IMG/VR virus record: IMGVR_UViG_3300030098_002844
Span: 1-29,124 of that record
From: a virus
Length of the DNA stretch: 29,124 bases
Direction: 5' to 3' (one strand)
Program-made: the position numbers and the translations under genes
Notes under the pieces: model-generated
Databases searched by the model: none
What the model was told of the DNA's origin: nothing
The model's input: the letters and a program-made list of their open reading frames with translations, nothing else
Shown here: piece by piece, positions 1 to 6,561 of the stretch
How the letters are laid out: every line of letters starts with the position of its first letter
How positions within the stretch are numbered: the stretch's first letter is position 1

Positions 1-350
1 ATAACTGTTTCTACCAAACTGAATGGCTGACCCTCGTTTACTATTTTCCATCTTGGGACACCTTCCAGATTAGGACTTGTGTATGAAAAATTAATACCAT
101 TAACTGTTTGAGTAGATTCTGCTGTAGGGATTGAATTGATATAGCCATTAATGTCATTACTTTCAATATTATGCCCAGAAACACTTACTGAATAACCTGT
201 GCGGTATTGATAGCTGGTAATATTTTCTGTCACTACAGATTGGCTTTGAGAATTTGTGCTTGAAGATCCCGTACGAAACGTTGGTATAACTGGATTTGCA
301 AGTGTTTGTAAAGGAAATATAAATAAAAATAGCAGCCAAAATTTAGTCAA
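1..350 (-). CDS. Secreted/virion-type protein, 3' end missing at window edge
   Basis: The frame is open from a TTG start to the window edge, about 116 residues, so the C-terminus is unseen. The first residues form a signal peptide: Lys at position 3, a Trp/Leu/Phe/Ile-rich core, then L-Q-T-L-A-N with likely cleavage after Ala. The mature part is Ser/Thr/Asn-rich and low in charge, like beta-rich extracellular or virion proteins. The TTG overlaps the stop of the upstream gene by 8 bases (ATTGACTAA), so translation is probably coupled. I recall similar secreted proteins of unknown function in marine cyanophages but cannot name a family. The signal peptide is clear and the function unknown. Confidence 0.7.
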   Translation of the reverse strand, partial: MTKFWLLFLFIFPLQTLANPVIPTFRTGSSSTNSQSQSVVTENITSYQYRTGYSVSVSGHNIESNDINGYINSIPTAESTQTVNGINFSYTSPNLEGVPRWKIVNEGQPFSLVETV

Positions 351-858
351 TGGTGATCGTTACAGTTGTTTGACCAATACAGCTAGTACCACTACCTCCT
401 GCCGTGCAGGTATGCACTCCGCTACTTAAACTCGTCATGCCGAGAGATCCTGCTGTACCACCTGATCCCACTGTTGTCTGCCCTCCAAGATGAGGCAAAG
501 CAGATATGCCTGATGATGGTGTTATAGCAGAAGGAGTAGCATCGCCTACTGTTAGTGATTCTGTTAATGAAAATGCAGACCCAGCACTTGTAATAGCCTT
601 ATCAGTCTGTATCAAAGCTGGTACTGAATCGGTCAGCGATCCAACATTCAAGCCCCCGATAGCTCCAGAGGTTGTAGATCCTCCAGAAGTTACAGATGGA
701 GTAATATTATTACCTGACAATGAATAAGTCGTACCAAGTTTATTCGTAACGCTGTATGGCATATCTACAGTGATCTGTGCAGATGTTGTAAATTTCTGAG
801 TTATATCTGCAAAGGTTGCATTAGGCAATAATAAAAGAAGTGGTAATAATTTTTTCAT
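343..858 (-). CDS. Secreted Ser/Gly/Thr-rich protein, possible virion protein
   Basis: A 171-residue protein. Its N-terminus is a textbook signal peptide: M-K-K, a poly-Leu core, then N-A-T-F-A-D with cleavage expected after Ala. The mature chain is rich in Ser, Gly, Thr and Val, with hydrophobic/Thr alternation typical of beta-structure. It has two Cys near the C-terminus (H-T-C and T-S-C) that could form a disulfide after export. It lies between the holin-like gene upstream (ATGA-type overlap) and a second signal-peptide protein downstream, so all three probably form one unit. An exported product from a phage suggests a cell-surface or virion-surface role. No catalytic motif is visible and I cannot assign a function. 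Confidence 0.7.
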   Translation of the reverse strand: MKKLLPLLLLLPNATFADITQKFTTSAQITVDMPYSVTNKLGTTYSLSGNNITPSVTSGGSTTSGAIGGLNVGSLTDSVPALIQTDKAITSAGSAFSLTESLTVGDATPSAITPSSGISALPHLGGQTTVGSGGTAGSLGMTSLSSGVHTCTAGGSGTSCIGQTTVTITID

Positions 859-1109
859 TTAATACCTACATTATTGTTCTTATTATCTACTATAACGTCT
901 TTTTGTTTGTTGTTTCTATTACCTTTAATTGATAAACCTAGTGAGGCAGTGGACGCTGAAAAAATACTTGCAATAAATGTCGGGTCAAAATCTACAATTT
1001 TTTTACCGCTTGGCGGCTCGTAATATGAAAGAGATAGCAGTGTTGCACTCCAAATTAAAATACAGATTTTGACAATAGTTTCTACTTTACTTGGTTCTTG
1101 ATCTTCCAT
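855..1109 (-). CDS. Small two-helix membrane protein, holin-like
   Basis: An 84-residue protein. A charged N-terminus (M-E-D-Q-E-P-S-K) precedes a hydrophobic helix at about 12-29. A short loop with P-P-S-G-K-K follows, then a second apolar segment at about 41-60 (F-D-P-T-F-I-A-S-I-F-S) and a basic/Asn-rich tail. Size, two predicted membrane spans and a charged C-terminus fit class II holins, but no holin family signature or endolysin is visible here, so the role is inferred. It is the first gene of the leftward three-gene unit. Its start faces the inverted repeat in the divergent intergenic region. Confidence 0.55.
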   Translation of the reverse strand: MEDQEPSKVETIVKICILIWSATLLSLSYYEPPSGKKIVDFDPTFIASIFSASTASLGLSIKGNRNNKQKDVIVDNKNNNVGIK

Positions 1110-1115
1110 ATAAGG

Positions 1116-1168
1116 TAACTACCTAAATGTGTGAGGAGATAGCGTTTTAAAGCTAATATAGGTAGTTA
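1116..1168. promoter_or_regulatory. Inverted repeat in a divergent intergenic region
   Basis: TAACTACCTA at 1116-1125 and TAGGTAGTTA at 1159-1168 are perfect 10-bp inverted arms, with 33 bases between them. A smaller TAGC/GCTA hairpin lies inside. The element sits between the leftward holin-like operon and the rightward pair of small genes, so it could be a shared operator or an RNA hairpin in one leader. No clear -10/-35 pair can be called on either strand. Confidence 0.5.
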
Positions 1169-1215
1169 GCCAAAAATAGCAAATATTGGTATGTTTGGAA
1201 AGTAACACAAAAATT

Positions 1216-1377
1216 ATGTCTAAATTTTTTATTGGCTTATTTATCAAGTTTGGTAAATCTGAATCCTTACGTAAAGCTGCCTTATCTCTTTTAAAAGATT
1301 TGGTTTCTAAATCAGATAATGATATAGATGATGCAATCGTAAAAATGATTGAAGAAAAATTATTTCCAGTAAAATGA
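1216..1377 (+). CDS. Small hypothetical protein (53 aa)
   Basis: I start at the ATG giving M-S-K-F-F-I-G-L-F-I. The frame extends 30 bases further upstream, but that extension looks like leader sequence. The N-terminus is a short hydrophobic stretch (F-F-I-G-L-F-I-K-F), followed by an amphipathic helix with K-A-A-L-S-L-L-K-D-L and an acidic/basic C-terminal helix. It could be a membrane-associated peptide. The stop overlaps the next start (ATGA), so the two genes are probably co-translated. No family recognised. Confidence 0.5.
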   Translation: MSKFFIGLFIKFGKSESLRKAALSLLKDLVSKSDNDIDDAIVKMIEEKLFPVK

Positions 1378-1652
1378 ATAGTAAATTTTTAAACATTGAA
1401 ATAGAAGAGGCACCAGCAGAGTTACAACTTTCTGTTGAAATGCGTTGCAGAGATGTAATGGCTAGTAATGATATTGATAATGTAAAAAAATACTGTACAC
1501 ATTTAATAAGACATCAAATGAAACAAGATGTTTTTCTTGCTTCTGTTCTTGGTCATTTAGTTGAACTTGAAGCTATGGTTGCAGTTGCAGAGATAAGAAA
1601 AATGAAAAAACCAAGTTTTTTTAAAAAAGTACAAAAAAGATTTTTTAGATAA
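1374..1652 (+). CDS. Small hypothetical helical protein (92 aa)
   Basis: A mostly helical soluble protein with two Cys in the middle third, both next to His or Arg-rich turns (R-C-R-D and K-Y-C-T-H-L-I-R-H). It has a conspicuous basic tail (K-K-P-S-F-F-K-K-V-Q-K-R-F-F-R). It is coupled to the preceding 53-residue gene by an ATGA overlap. Its 3' end overlaps the 3' end of a 39-residue minus-strand gene by 8 bases, so the two transcription units converge here. I see no terminator between them. Function unknown; the basic tail could bind nucleic acid or membrane. Confidence 0.6.
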   Translation: MNSKFLNIEIEEAPAELQLSVEMRCRDVMASNDIDNVKKYCTHLIRHQMKQDVFLASVLGHLVELEAMVAVAEIRKMKKPSFFKKVQKRFFR

Positions 1653-1764
1653 TTTGATACTGTCTTTGTTTTTCAATAGTTTTTTTCATCGACCAATATT
1701 TAATTAATATTTCTAATTCATTTATACGTTTTTTTGCAGCAACTATTTGATCTTTTGTATTCAT
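1645..1764 (-). CDS. Tiny coiled-coil protein (39 aa)
   Basis: An ATG-started frame of 39 codons with a TAA stop. It begins M-N-T-K-D-Q-I-V-A-A-K-K-R-I-N-E-L-E-I-L and has heptad-like Leu/Ile spacing, so one amphipathic or coiled-coil helix is expected. It starts three bases after the stop of the upstream gene and is the last gene of the leftward early unit. Its 3' end overlaps the convergent plus-strand gene. It is too short for family assignment; support comes from spacing and protein-like composition. Confidence 0.45.
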   Translation of the reverse strand: MNTKDQIVAAKKRINELEILIKYWSMKKTIEKQRQYQII

Positions 1765-1767
1765 AAA

Positions 1768-2061
1768 TTAATTTTCATATTGTTTACAGTATGCCTCTAA
1801 TTCTTCTTTTTTAAAGTCTCTTATCATCATTTTTTTTGTTTTATCAACAAAATAATTATATTTTGCCATTTCTTTTAAAATATTTTCACTTATCCATTTG
1901 CCATCTTTATAAACAAGTTGCGCTTTATTATTTTCATCAATAAAAACATAATGATCTTGACCTTTTAATGTAATATCTAAAAGTTTTTTTTCTAATTCTT
2001 TAAGTCTATTTTCTTTAAGTCTTTTTAGTTTAAGTGCTGATTTTGGGTGATGTTTACTCAT
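1768..2061 (-). CDS. Hypothetical basic protein (97 aa)
   Basis: A Lys/Glu-rich protein. The N-terminal third is a long basic helix (K-L-K-R-L-K-E-N-R-L-K-E-L-E-K-K). The middle is probably beta-structure (H-Y-V-F-I-D-E-N-N-K-A-Q-L-V-Y-K-D-G-K-W). It starts two bases after the stop of the 208-residue gene, inside the tightly packed leftward early unit, which suggests a takeover or recombination-accessory role. No family recognised. Confidence 0.55.
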   Translation of the reverse strand: MSKHHPKSALKLKRLKENRLKELEKKLLDITLKGQDHYVFIDENNKAQLVYKDGKWISENILKEMAKYNYFVDKTKKMMIRDFKKEELEAYCKQYEN

Positions 2062-2063
2062 TA

Positions 2064-2690
2064 TTAAAACCCTTTTGCTTTTACTATTTTTTTATTTTTA
2101 AATAAGTTTATTTTAGAACATTTGCCATTCATAGTTGCAGTTTTCAAAGCCTTTTCTGTTGCATTTACAGAATTTTCTATATATCTTTTTTCCTCTAAAA
2201 GTTCATTTTTTAAACTACTTATTGATCTAGTAATTCCATATAAAATATGTTCACTATTTGTTTCATGGTCTTTAATATGTTTTAAACCTTCATTTAATCT
2301 TTCTATTTTTTGTTTTGGTGTTGTTTGTTTATATTCCTCATTATATAAATCAATAAAACTTTCTACATTCCATAGGTCAGATGGCATTTTAATTGTGTAG
2401 TCAATCGAGCCATTTTTTCTCATGTATGTTCGTACAATACCTACACCGCCAACTTTGTTGTATAGCTTTATTGGTTGTGGTTCAATTGTATTTTTATCAC
2501 CACTTAACCAAAAATGATCTAAGTAAAAACCACCTTTTTTTTCTACAATTTTCTGTATTGCAGCATTTCTATCCCATTGGATTACATAAGCTTTAGAAAT
2601 ACAAATCCATGTTCTGTTATGTCTTTGACTTGTTTCCCAACCATGCCAAGCGACAAGCTTACCTCTTAAGTCTTTTAAACTTTCTCTCAT
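2064..2690 (-). CDS. Hypothetical protein (208 aa)
   Basis: The first half is rich in aromatics and looks folded as beta-structure: L-V-A-W-H-G-W-E-T-S, W-I-C-I-S-K-A-Y-V-I-Q-W and F-Y-L-D-H-F-W-L-S-G. The second half is a long charged helical region (about 115-195) ending in a Lys-rich tail. The His/Trp cluster near the start could be a ligand site, but no catalytic motif can be named. It lies in the leftward early unit downstream of the recombination genes. Function unknown. Confidence 0.6.
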   Translation of the reverse strand: MRESLKDLRGKLVAWHGWETSQRHNRTWICISKAYVIQWDRNAAIQKIVEKKGGFYLDHFWLSGDKNTIEPQPIKLYNKVGGVGIVRTYMRKNGSIDYTIKMPSDLWNVESFIDLYNEEYKQTTPKQKIERLNEGLKHIKDHETNSEHILYGITRSISSLKNELLEEKRYIENSVNATEKALKTATMNGKCSKINLFKNKKIVKAKGF

Positions 2691-2703
2691 AATTATTTCT
2701 CAC

Positions 2704-3066
2704 CTAGTTATCACAACAAGGGCATTCAAAATATAATGGCTCTTGCATAACCATTGCCGATAAAACTAAAAAAGCCATTTTTGTAGGAGGTTGTTCATTC
2801 GTAAAAGGCATTAACTTTTCATTAGGAAAATGTAATCCTTTATTTGAAACAATAATTACATGATTTGCTGCACAAGAATCTGTATGATTTTTATCTAATT
2901 GCGAGAAAAGAATACCAACACCATGTTCTTTATTTTCGCAAGTATGTGGTCTAAAATCAAACCAATCTAATTCAAAGCACTCAAGACCAAGAGAAAGATG
3001 GTCTTGAAATACTGCTACATTATGAGGAAGTTTTGGATTTGATACTTTTTTAAGAACTTTTGTCAT
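2704..3066 (-). CDS. Hypothetical protein with C-terminal Cys cluster (120 aa)
   Basis: The protein carries seven Cys, including a C-terminal E-C-P-C-C-D-N and a central H-T-C-E-N-K-E-H and C-A-A-N-H. This pattern suggests a structural zinc site. The N-terminal half contains F-Q-D-H-L-S-L-G-L-E-C-F-E-L-D-W. The stop of the upstream gene directly abuts its start, so the two are co-transcribed. I recognise no named family; a small zinc-binding accessory protein is the most that can be said. Confidence 0.55.
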   Translation of the reverse strand: MTKVLKKVSNPKLPHNVAVFQDHLSLGLECFELDWFDFRPHTCENKEHGVGILFSQLDKNHTDSCAANHVIIVSNKGLHFPNEKLMPFTNEQPPTKMAFLVLSAMVMQEPLYFECPCCDN

Positions 3067-3381
3067 TTATTCAACGTCCTCATTTTGATATTTATATTCT
3101 TTGTTGTAGTGCTTTTTATGATTCTTAAATTGTTCTTCAGATAACACTCGAAACAAGTCAAATATATCTTCTGATTGAATTAACTCTTCTGCATGATCCT
3201 GATCTTTATGTTTATCACAGTCAATACCAAGATTATTTTTAAAAAGACACCAGTGGCCATTTTCATCATGAAATAATTGATAAACAGCAAGTAAACTTAA
3301 AGTTGATTTTCTGTTAGATGTTGATTCATCATAAGCATCAAAAAATTTAGCTTGAATAAATTCTGATTCAGTTCTTTTCAT
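3067..3381 (-). CDS. Hypothetical acidic protein (104 aa)
   Basis: A Glu/Asp/His-rich soluble protein starting M-K-R-T-E-S-E-F-I-Q-A-K-F-F. It contains two Cys (W-C-L-F and I-D-C-D-K-H-K-D-Q-D-H) and an acidic C-terminal end. It sits between the SSB-like small gene (3-base gap) and the Cys-cluster gene (no gap). No motif gives a function. Confidence 0.55.
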   Translation of the reverse strand: MKRTESEFIQAKFFDAYDESTSNRKSTLSLLAVYQLFHDENGHWCLFKNNLGIDCDKHKDQDHAEELIQSEDIFDLFRVLSEEQFKNHKKHYNKEYKYQNEDVE

Positions 3382-3384
3382 AAC

Positions 3385-3669
3385 TTAAAAAGGTAATTCT
3401 TCTGCAACAGGTTTTGCTACTGATATTTGCCCTGATATAAAGCCAGTACCTTTTTTTGATTCTCTATGCCAAGCACTTACAGGAATTTTTATAACTGTAT
3501 CGCCAGCATAATTTTCCTCACCTGGTTGTCCTGTAATCCACTCCGCAAAAGCCATAGCATTTGACAAGGTAAATTCAACAGTTCCACTCATATCGGGTGA
3601 TTTTTCTGATTTTTTTTCAGAATTATTAAAAAGAACTAAACGTCCAGAGAATAGATTTTCGTAAGCCAT
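3385..3669 (-). CDS. Small protein with SSB-like C-terminal tip
   Basis: A 94-residue protein. The body is predicted beta-rich (S-G-R-L-V-L-F-N-N, G-T-V-E-F-T-L-S-N, D-T-V-I-K-I-P-V-S-A-W, G-F-I-S-G-Q-I-S-V-A). The last residues are A-E-E-L-P-F, close to the acidic D-D-I-P-F tip by which bacterial SSB recruits partners. It lies three bases downstream of the HTH gene and close to the ERF annealing protein and exonuclease. This context fits a small ssDNA-binding protein of the phage recombination module. The fold assignment is inference, as I cannot see a definite OB-fold signature. Confidence 0.6.
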   Translation of the reverse strand: MAYENLFSGRLVLFNNSEKKSEKSPDMSGTVEFTLSNAMAFAEWITGQPGEENYAGDTVIKIPVSAWHRESKKGTGFISGQISVAKPVAEELPF

Positions 3670-3672
3670 AAT

Positions 3673-3912
3673 TTAAAAAGATTTAATTGGTGTAATTGAA
3701 TTTGTTTCTTCCCACGCTAAAACTTGTGGGAGGGCATAACGTATAAGCGGTTGCCCTAAAGCAGTTGCTTGTCGTGGTACGTCATACCATTGTGGACCTT
3801 CTGCTTTACCTCGCCTAGTATTAGTTCGCCATTTTTTTATGGTTCTTTGTGTGATGCCGTAGCGTTCAGCAAGGTCTTTGGTAGATAAATATGGTTGGTC
3901 TTGTTCTATCAT
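3673..3912 (-). CDS. Helix-turn-helix DNA-binding protein (MerR/Xis-like)
   Basis: A 79-residue protein. Residues 9-32 (L-S-T-K-D-L-A-E-R-Y-G-I-T-Q-R-T-I-K-K-W-R) form a clear winged-helix/helix-turn-helix of the MerR or excisionase type. A basic wing (T-N-T-R-R-G-K-A-E-G-P) and a strand region follow (P-L-I-R-Y-A-L-P-Q-V-L-A-W-E-E). Size and layout match phage excisionase-like or small repressor proteins. It overlaps the stop of the ERF gene by four bases (ATGA). No integrase is present, so directionality factor is not the obvious role. It may instead regulate early genes; which site it binds is not visible. Confidence 0.75.
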   Translation of the reverse strand: MIEQDQPYLSTKDLAERYGITQRTIKKWRTNTRRGKAEGPQWYDVPRQATALGQPLIRYALPQVLAWEETNSITPIKSF

Positions 3913-4589
3913 TTAAGCACCTTTAATTTGTTAACAATAAGAGTTTCTAGTTGTTCTTTTTGTGTAAGAGTAAGTTTACCTTGTGCAAATCTAGTTGCAA
4001 TATTTTTTTGATGATCTGTAAGTTGTTCTTTGCTTTTTGCATTTAGTATTGCATTTTTAGCAAGACCAAAAGTAACATCTGTATCTGATTTATTAGATGT
4101 TTTTGCTTTTACTTGCTCTCGTAAAGTTTCTATTACTTCACCGTTATTTACATTTTTTTCTTGTACTTTTTCTTCTTCTTCCATATTAAAATCCATATCA
4201 GTCTCAAGACCTAAGATAAGTTTTATACTGTATCTTCTTTGATATGTAACAGCACCACCCCAATTATGGGTTTGGTTTTTCTTAGGGTTTGCCATATCTC
4301 TTTCAGATAAAAATATTGGCAGTTCGCTTTTTATAAAAGCACCATTTTTATGTAAAAGTCTTGTAACTATAAGTGTTTGTCCTGTAGAGCTACAGCCAAA
4401 TCCTTGAGAAAGACAAAGACCATGTTTAAGAAGAACAGGTGTTACCAAAGAAAGCATTTGCTCAAGTGGTAAATAGCTATAACCAAAAGAACCTACACCA
4501 ACTTGTTTAGTCTTACCCATTGATGGAAATTCTTTTTGCGCTTTTTGCAAAGCTTCTGCTAATGCAGCAATAGGTGTTGTTTCTGTCAT
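3909..4589 (-). CDS. erf: ERF-family single-strand annealing protein
   Basis: Predicted recombinase that anneals complementary ssDNA, working with the upstream exonuclease in RecET/Red-style recombination and concatemer formation. I start at M-T-E-T-T-P-I-A-A-L-A-E-A-L, giving 226 residues. The frame runs 28 codons further upstream but would overlap the exonuclease, and this ATG sits four bases after its stop. Residues 6-135 match the ERF core: a helical start with Q-K-E-F-P, then G-Y-S-Y-L-P-L-E-Q-M-L, then P-V-L-L-K-H-G-L-C-L-S-Q, G-Q-T-L-I-V-T-R-L-L-H, and A-V-T-Y-Q-R-R-Y-S-I-K-L-I-L-G-L, with D-M-D-F closing the core. The C-terminal part is charged and linker-like. Confidence 0.9.
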   Translation of the reverse strand: MTETTPIAALAEALQKAQKEFPSMGKTKQVGVGSFGYSYLPLEQMLSLVTPVLLKHGLCLSQGFGCSSTGQTLIVTRLLHKNGAFIKSELPIFLSERDMANPKKNQTHNWGGAVTYQRRYSIKLILGLETDMDFNMEEEEKVQEKNVNNGEVIETLREQVKAKTSNKSDTDVTFGLAKNAILNAKSKEQLTDHQKNIATRFAQGKLTLTQKEQLETLIVNKLKVLK

Positions 4590-4593
4590 AGTT

Positions 4594-5394
4594 TTAGTTT
4601 TGTTTGTAAGCCCATTTTGGTAGGCTGAGTTTGTGAATTTTTTCTGAATAGCCACGCCAATATGCATCAGCATGACAGTCTTGAATAAGTCGTAATGCTT
4701 CTTGTCTTAGCTTTTTACCTTCAGCCAGAGCATCTTCATCTAGCTCGGTAATGCTTATGGCATATGGATAGACTTTTTCAACTGCTATAAATACAAATCG
4801 CTTTGCACCAATAGTTTCTAAGTAATGAGCAGCTTGTAGGTGATAAAGAAAGTTTGCTATTGATTTAATAAACTTGTCGGGATTACTATTACCCTCGCCA
4901 GTTGTTTTAAGGTCGATAATTGTATCGCCATTTAGAAAGTCGCATCTTGCTTTACAAGTAAGACCAGTTTCTTTATCTTCTTTCCAAAAGCTTTGTTCTG
5001 CAAAACCATTTGCAAGAAGTTTCTTTGCGATTGGGTGATCTCTGACAGCATTAGCAACATTACTAGCAAGTTCATACTCTTGTGCAGTAATTGGTTCTAT
5101 GCCCTTTGCTGCCATTTCTTCTGCTTGTGCCTTACCAGCTTTAGTTGATCTGCTAAGACAAACACCATACGCTTTTTTAGCCCTATCTGGTTCTAAAGTA
5201 AATGCGTGGCATAGCTCACCAGTTCTAAATGCTTTTTTTAAAGCTGGTTCGTGTTCTAACTTTTTTTGTTCGTATTTACTTTGATAAAATACTTGTGGAC
5301 AAGTGCTTGTAATAAGCTTCAGATCACTAGCAGAATAAGCTGGATCTGCATGATATACCTCTGCTGGTATGTATTCTGGTTTAGTTTTTGGCAT
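4594..5394 (-). CDS. RecE-type PD-(D/E)XK exonuclease
   Basis: A 266-residue phage exonuclease of the RecE/Cas4-like fold (DUF3799-type). It is expected to resect dsDNA 5' ends and hand ssDNA to the annealing protein. The N-terminus has Y-H-A-D-P-A-Y-S-A-S-D-L-K (the S-x-S-x-L-K motif of the family) and F-R-T-G-E-L-C-H-A. The active site is C-K-A-R-C-D-F, then T-I-I-D-L-K-T-T (the D-x-K pair), then Y-H-L-Q-A-A-H-Y, supplying the conserved Gln and Tyr. All key residues are present. It overlaps the 3' end of the coiled-coil gene by 14 bases and is followed after four bases by erf. Confidence 0.9.
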   Translation of the reverse strand: MPKTKPEYIPAEVYHADPAYSASDLKLITSTCPQVFYQSKYEQKKLEHEPALKKAFRTGELCHAFTLEPDRAKKAYGVCLSRSTKAGKAQAEEMAAKGIEPITAQEYELASNVANAVRDHPIAKKLLANGFAEQSFWKEDKETGLTCKARCDFLNGDTIIDLKTTGEGNSNPDKFIKSIANFLYHLQAAHYLETIGAKRFVFIAVEKVYPYAISITELDEDALAEGKKLRQEALRLIQDCHADAYWRGYSEKIHKLSLPKWAYKQN

Positions 5395-5644
5395 TAAGTT
5401 TATCCTCTAATTGAATAATTTTAATTTGTAGTTCTGTTGTCTTTTCAGCTTGTTCAATAATAAATTCTTTGATAATATCTATTTTTTTATCAAGAGCCAT
5501 CATACATTCAGTGGTATTTTCACTAAAATCTTTTACCATGTTTGTAAGTTCTATACAACCATGAACGATTTCAAGCTTGCTTGTATTTTGTTTTTTCTCT
5601 TGTTCTTGTAAAGTTTCAAGAATCTTTTGTATGTCTCTTACCAT
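5381..5644 (-). CDS. Coiled-coil protein (87 aa)
   Basis: Almost entirely helical and charged, with heptad-like Leu/Ile/Met spacing (I-L-E-T-L-Q-E-Q-E-K-K and L-Q-I-K-I-I-Q-L-E-D-K-L). It has two isolated Cys in the middle. Its ATG lies inside the stop region of the 44-residue gene (AAATGGTAA). It overlaps the exonuclease start by 14 bases, so translation of these genes is probably coupled. An accessory to the nuclease is plausible from position, but no family is recognised. Confidence 0.6.
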   Translation of the reverse strand: MVRDIQKILETLQEQEKKQNTSKLEIVHGCIELTNMVKDFSENTTECMMALDKKIDIIKEFIIEQAEKTTELQIKIIQLEDKLNAKN

Positions 5645-5772
5645 TTAGCTACCTCTGTACAGGCTGCTTGTACACCAGCAAGACAATCTGCTTTGGTCAT
5701 GTCTTGTAGTGAAGAAGTAAAAGCGGTATAAAAAATACCACCGACTGCTAGGTATAAAAAAAAGTTTCTCAT
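5638..5772 (-). CDS. Tiny exported or membrane protein (44 aa)
   Basis: A 44-codon ATG frame. It begins M-R-N-F-F-L-Y-L-A-V-G-G-I-F-Y-T-A-F, a signal-anchor-like segment, followed by a short polar tail with two Cys (A-D-C-L-A-G-V-Q-A-A-C). The ATG overlaps the stop of the 58-residue gene (ATGA), and its own stop overlaps the next start. Both junctions are typical of real genes here. The two Cys ten residues apart could pair in the periplasm. Function unknown. Confidence 0.6.
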   Translation of the reverse strand: MRNFFLYLAVGGIFYTAFTSSLQDMTKADCLAGVQAACTEVAKW

Positions 5773-5945
5773 GCGTTTGCCCTCTGTCTTAGTAAGAATG
5801 AAAGTTGCTTTCTGTATTTAGCAACATTTTTTTTGTGCTTGCTTAGTTCTGTAAAATCACCAGTAGCGCAACAGAAAGCGTAGCCGTTTTGTGCTTCTTG
5901 AAATTTGACCTTTACTTGGTCTATCTCTTGTTGTAGTTGATTCAT
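5769..5945 (-). CDS. Small helical protein, first gene of the leftward early unit (58 aa)
   Basis: A 58-codon ATG frame: M-N-Q-L-Q-Q-E-I-D-Q-V-K-V-K-F-Q, then F-C-C-A-T-G-D-F-T-E-L, then a basic helix ending R-Q-R-A-N-A. It starts about 30 bases after the predicted transcription start of the TATAAT promoter upstream and ends in an ATGA overlap with the 44-residue gene. It is probably the first gene of the unit that continues through the exonuclease and erf. No family recognised. Confidence 0.6.
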   Translation of the reverse strand: MNQLQQEIDQVKVKFQEAQNGYAFCCATGDFTELSKHKKNVAKYRKQLSFLLRQRANA

Positions 5946-5981
5946 TGTTTTGAGGTTTGTAGGCTCTCGCCCTATACTTCA

Positions 5982-6039
5982 ATTATAGACAGGGTTTTCC
6001 CTATTGGCTACCCTTCCATGTTCGGTTTGTTTATTGGTG
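5982..6039 (-). promoter_or_regulatory. Promoter A with upstream box, drives leftward early unit
   Basis: Read on the minus strand, a box CACCA-N8-ACCGAACA (6039 down to 6019) is followed after 31 bases by TATAAT (5987 down to 5982), then six bases, then ATAGGG, the likely start of transcription. The -35 hexamer is poor, which suggests an activator at the box. The same box-to-TATAAT spacing recurs at 7545-7601, 7581-7638 and 8169-8225. Confidence 0.7.
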
Positions 6040-6045
6040 TAACAT

Positions 6046-6561
6046 TTAAGGGTTATAAAATTTTCCATACAACTCTTTACCTTTTTTGTCTCTTGCTTTT
6101 ATTGCCATTTCTAATGTAGAAAATGAACCAACATAATGACTTTTATTTTGTTGATGTATGCAAACTACATATGGATTTAAAGTTTGATGATTTAGATAAG
6201 TAATTGATTTATGGCCAGAGGTATTATTAATACCTTTTAATCTGTTAGAGCTATTTTGTTGTATGGTTGCTTTTCTTAAATTTTTAAAAGTATTATCACT
6301 TTTGTTATGGTTAATGTGGTCAATTTCAAAAGGCCATGGGTCTTTCTTAGTTACTAATAACCAAGCAACTCTATGTGCTGCACATTCTTGTTTATTTATT
6401 GAAATATAAATGTAACCAGTTTTTTTTAAATAGCCTGCTTTTGAACCAGCTTTTTTATTTGCTTTATTAATTTTCCAATTAAATACACCAGTAAAGATGT
6501 TGTAAGTAAGAAGTTCATTTACAACATCAAATGGTGGCAGTTTTTTCGCCTTACAATACAT
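6046..6561 (-). CDS. HNH homing endonuclease with AP2 DNA-binding domain
   Basis: A 171-residue free-standing homing endonuclease. The N-terminal half has a small beta-region (F-N-W-K-I-N-K-A-N) and the HNH site: A-A-H-R-V-A-W-L-L, then F-E-I-D-H-I-N-H-N-K-S-D-N-T-F-K-N-L-R. The C-terminal part is an AP2-like domain (Y-V-V-C-I-H-Q-Q-N-K-S-H-Y-V-G-S-F-S-T, then A-I-K-A-R-D-K-K-G-K-E-L-Y-G). Such enzymes nick recognition sites in related phages and spread by repair. Its ATG directly follows the stop of the DUF2958 gene. It is last in its unit, just upstream of promoter A, a common insertion position for mobile HNH genes. Confidence 0.9.
   Translation of the reverse strand: MYCKAKKLPPFDVVNELLTYNIFTGVFNWKINKANKKAGSKAGYLKKTGYIYISINKQECAAHRVAWLLVTKKDPWPFEIDHINHNKSDNTFKNLRKATIQQNSSNRLKGINNTSGHKSITYLNHQTLNPYVVCIHQQNKSHYVGSFSTLEMAIKARDKKGKELYGKFYNP

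Noticed and set aside
506-727. Plus-strand frame of 73 codons
   Set aside because: It lies wholly opposite the signal-peptide gene and has no independent support. Several other antisense frames (for example 15995-16621, 11 kb and 25-26 kb minus-strand frames) were dropped for the same reason.
4590-4673. Longer N-terminus for the ERF protein
   Set aside because: It would overlap the exonuclease 3' end. The internal ATG starts four bases after that stop and gives a normal ERF start.
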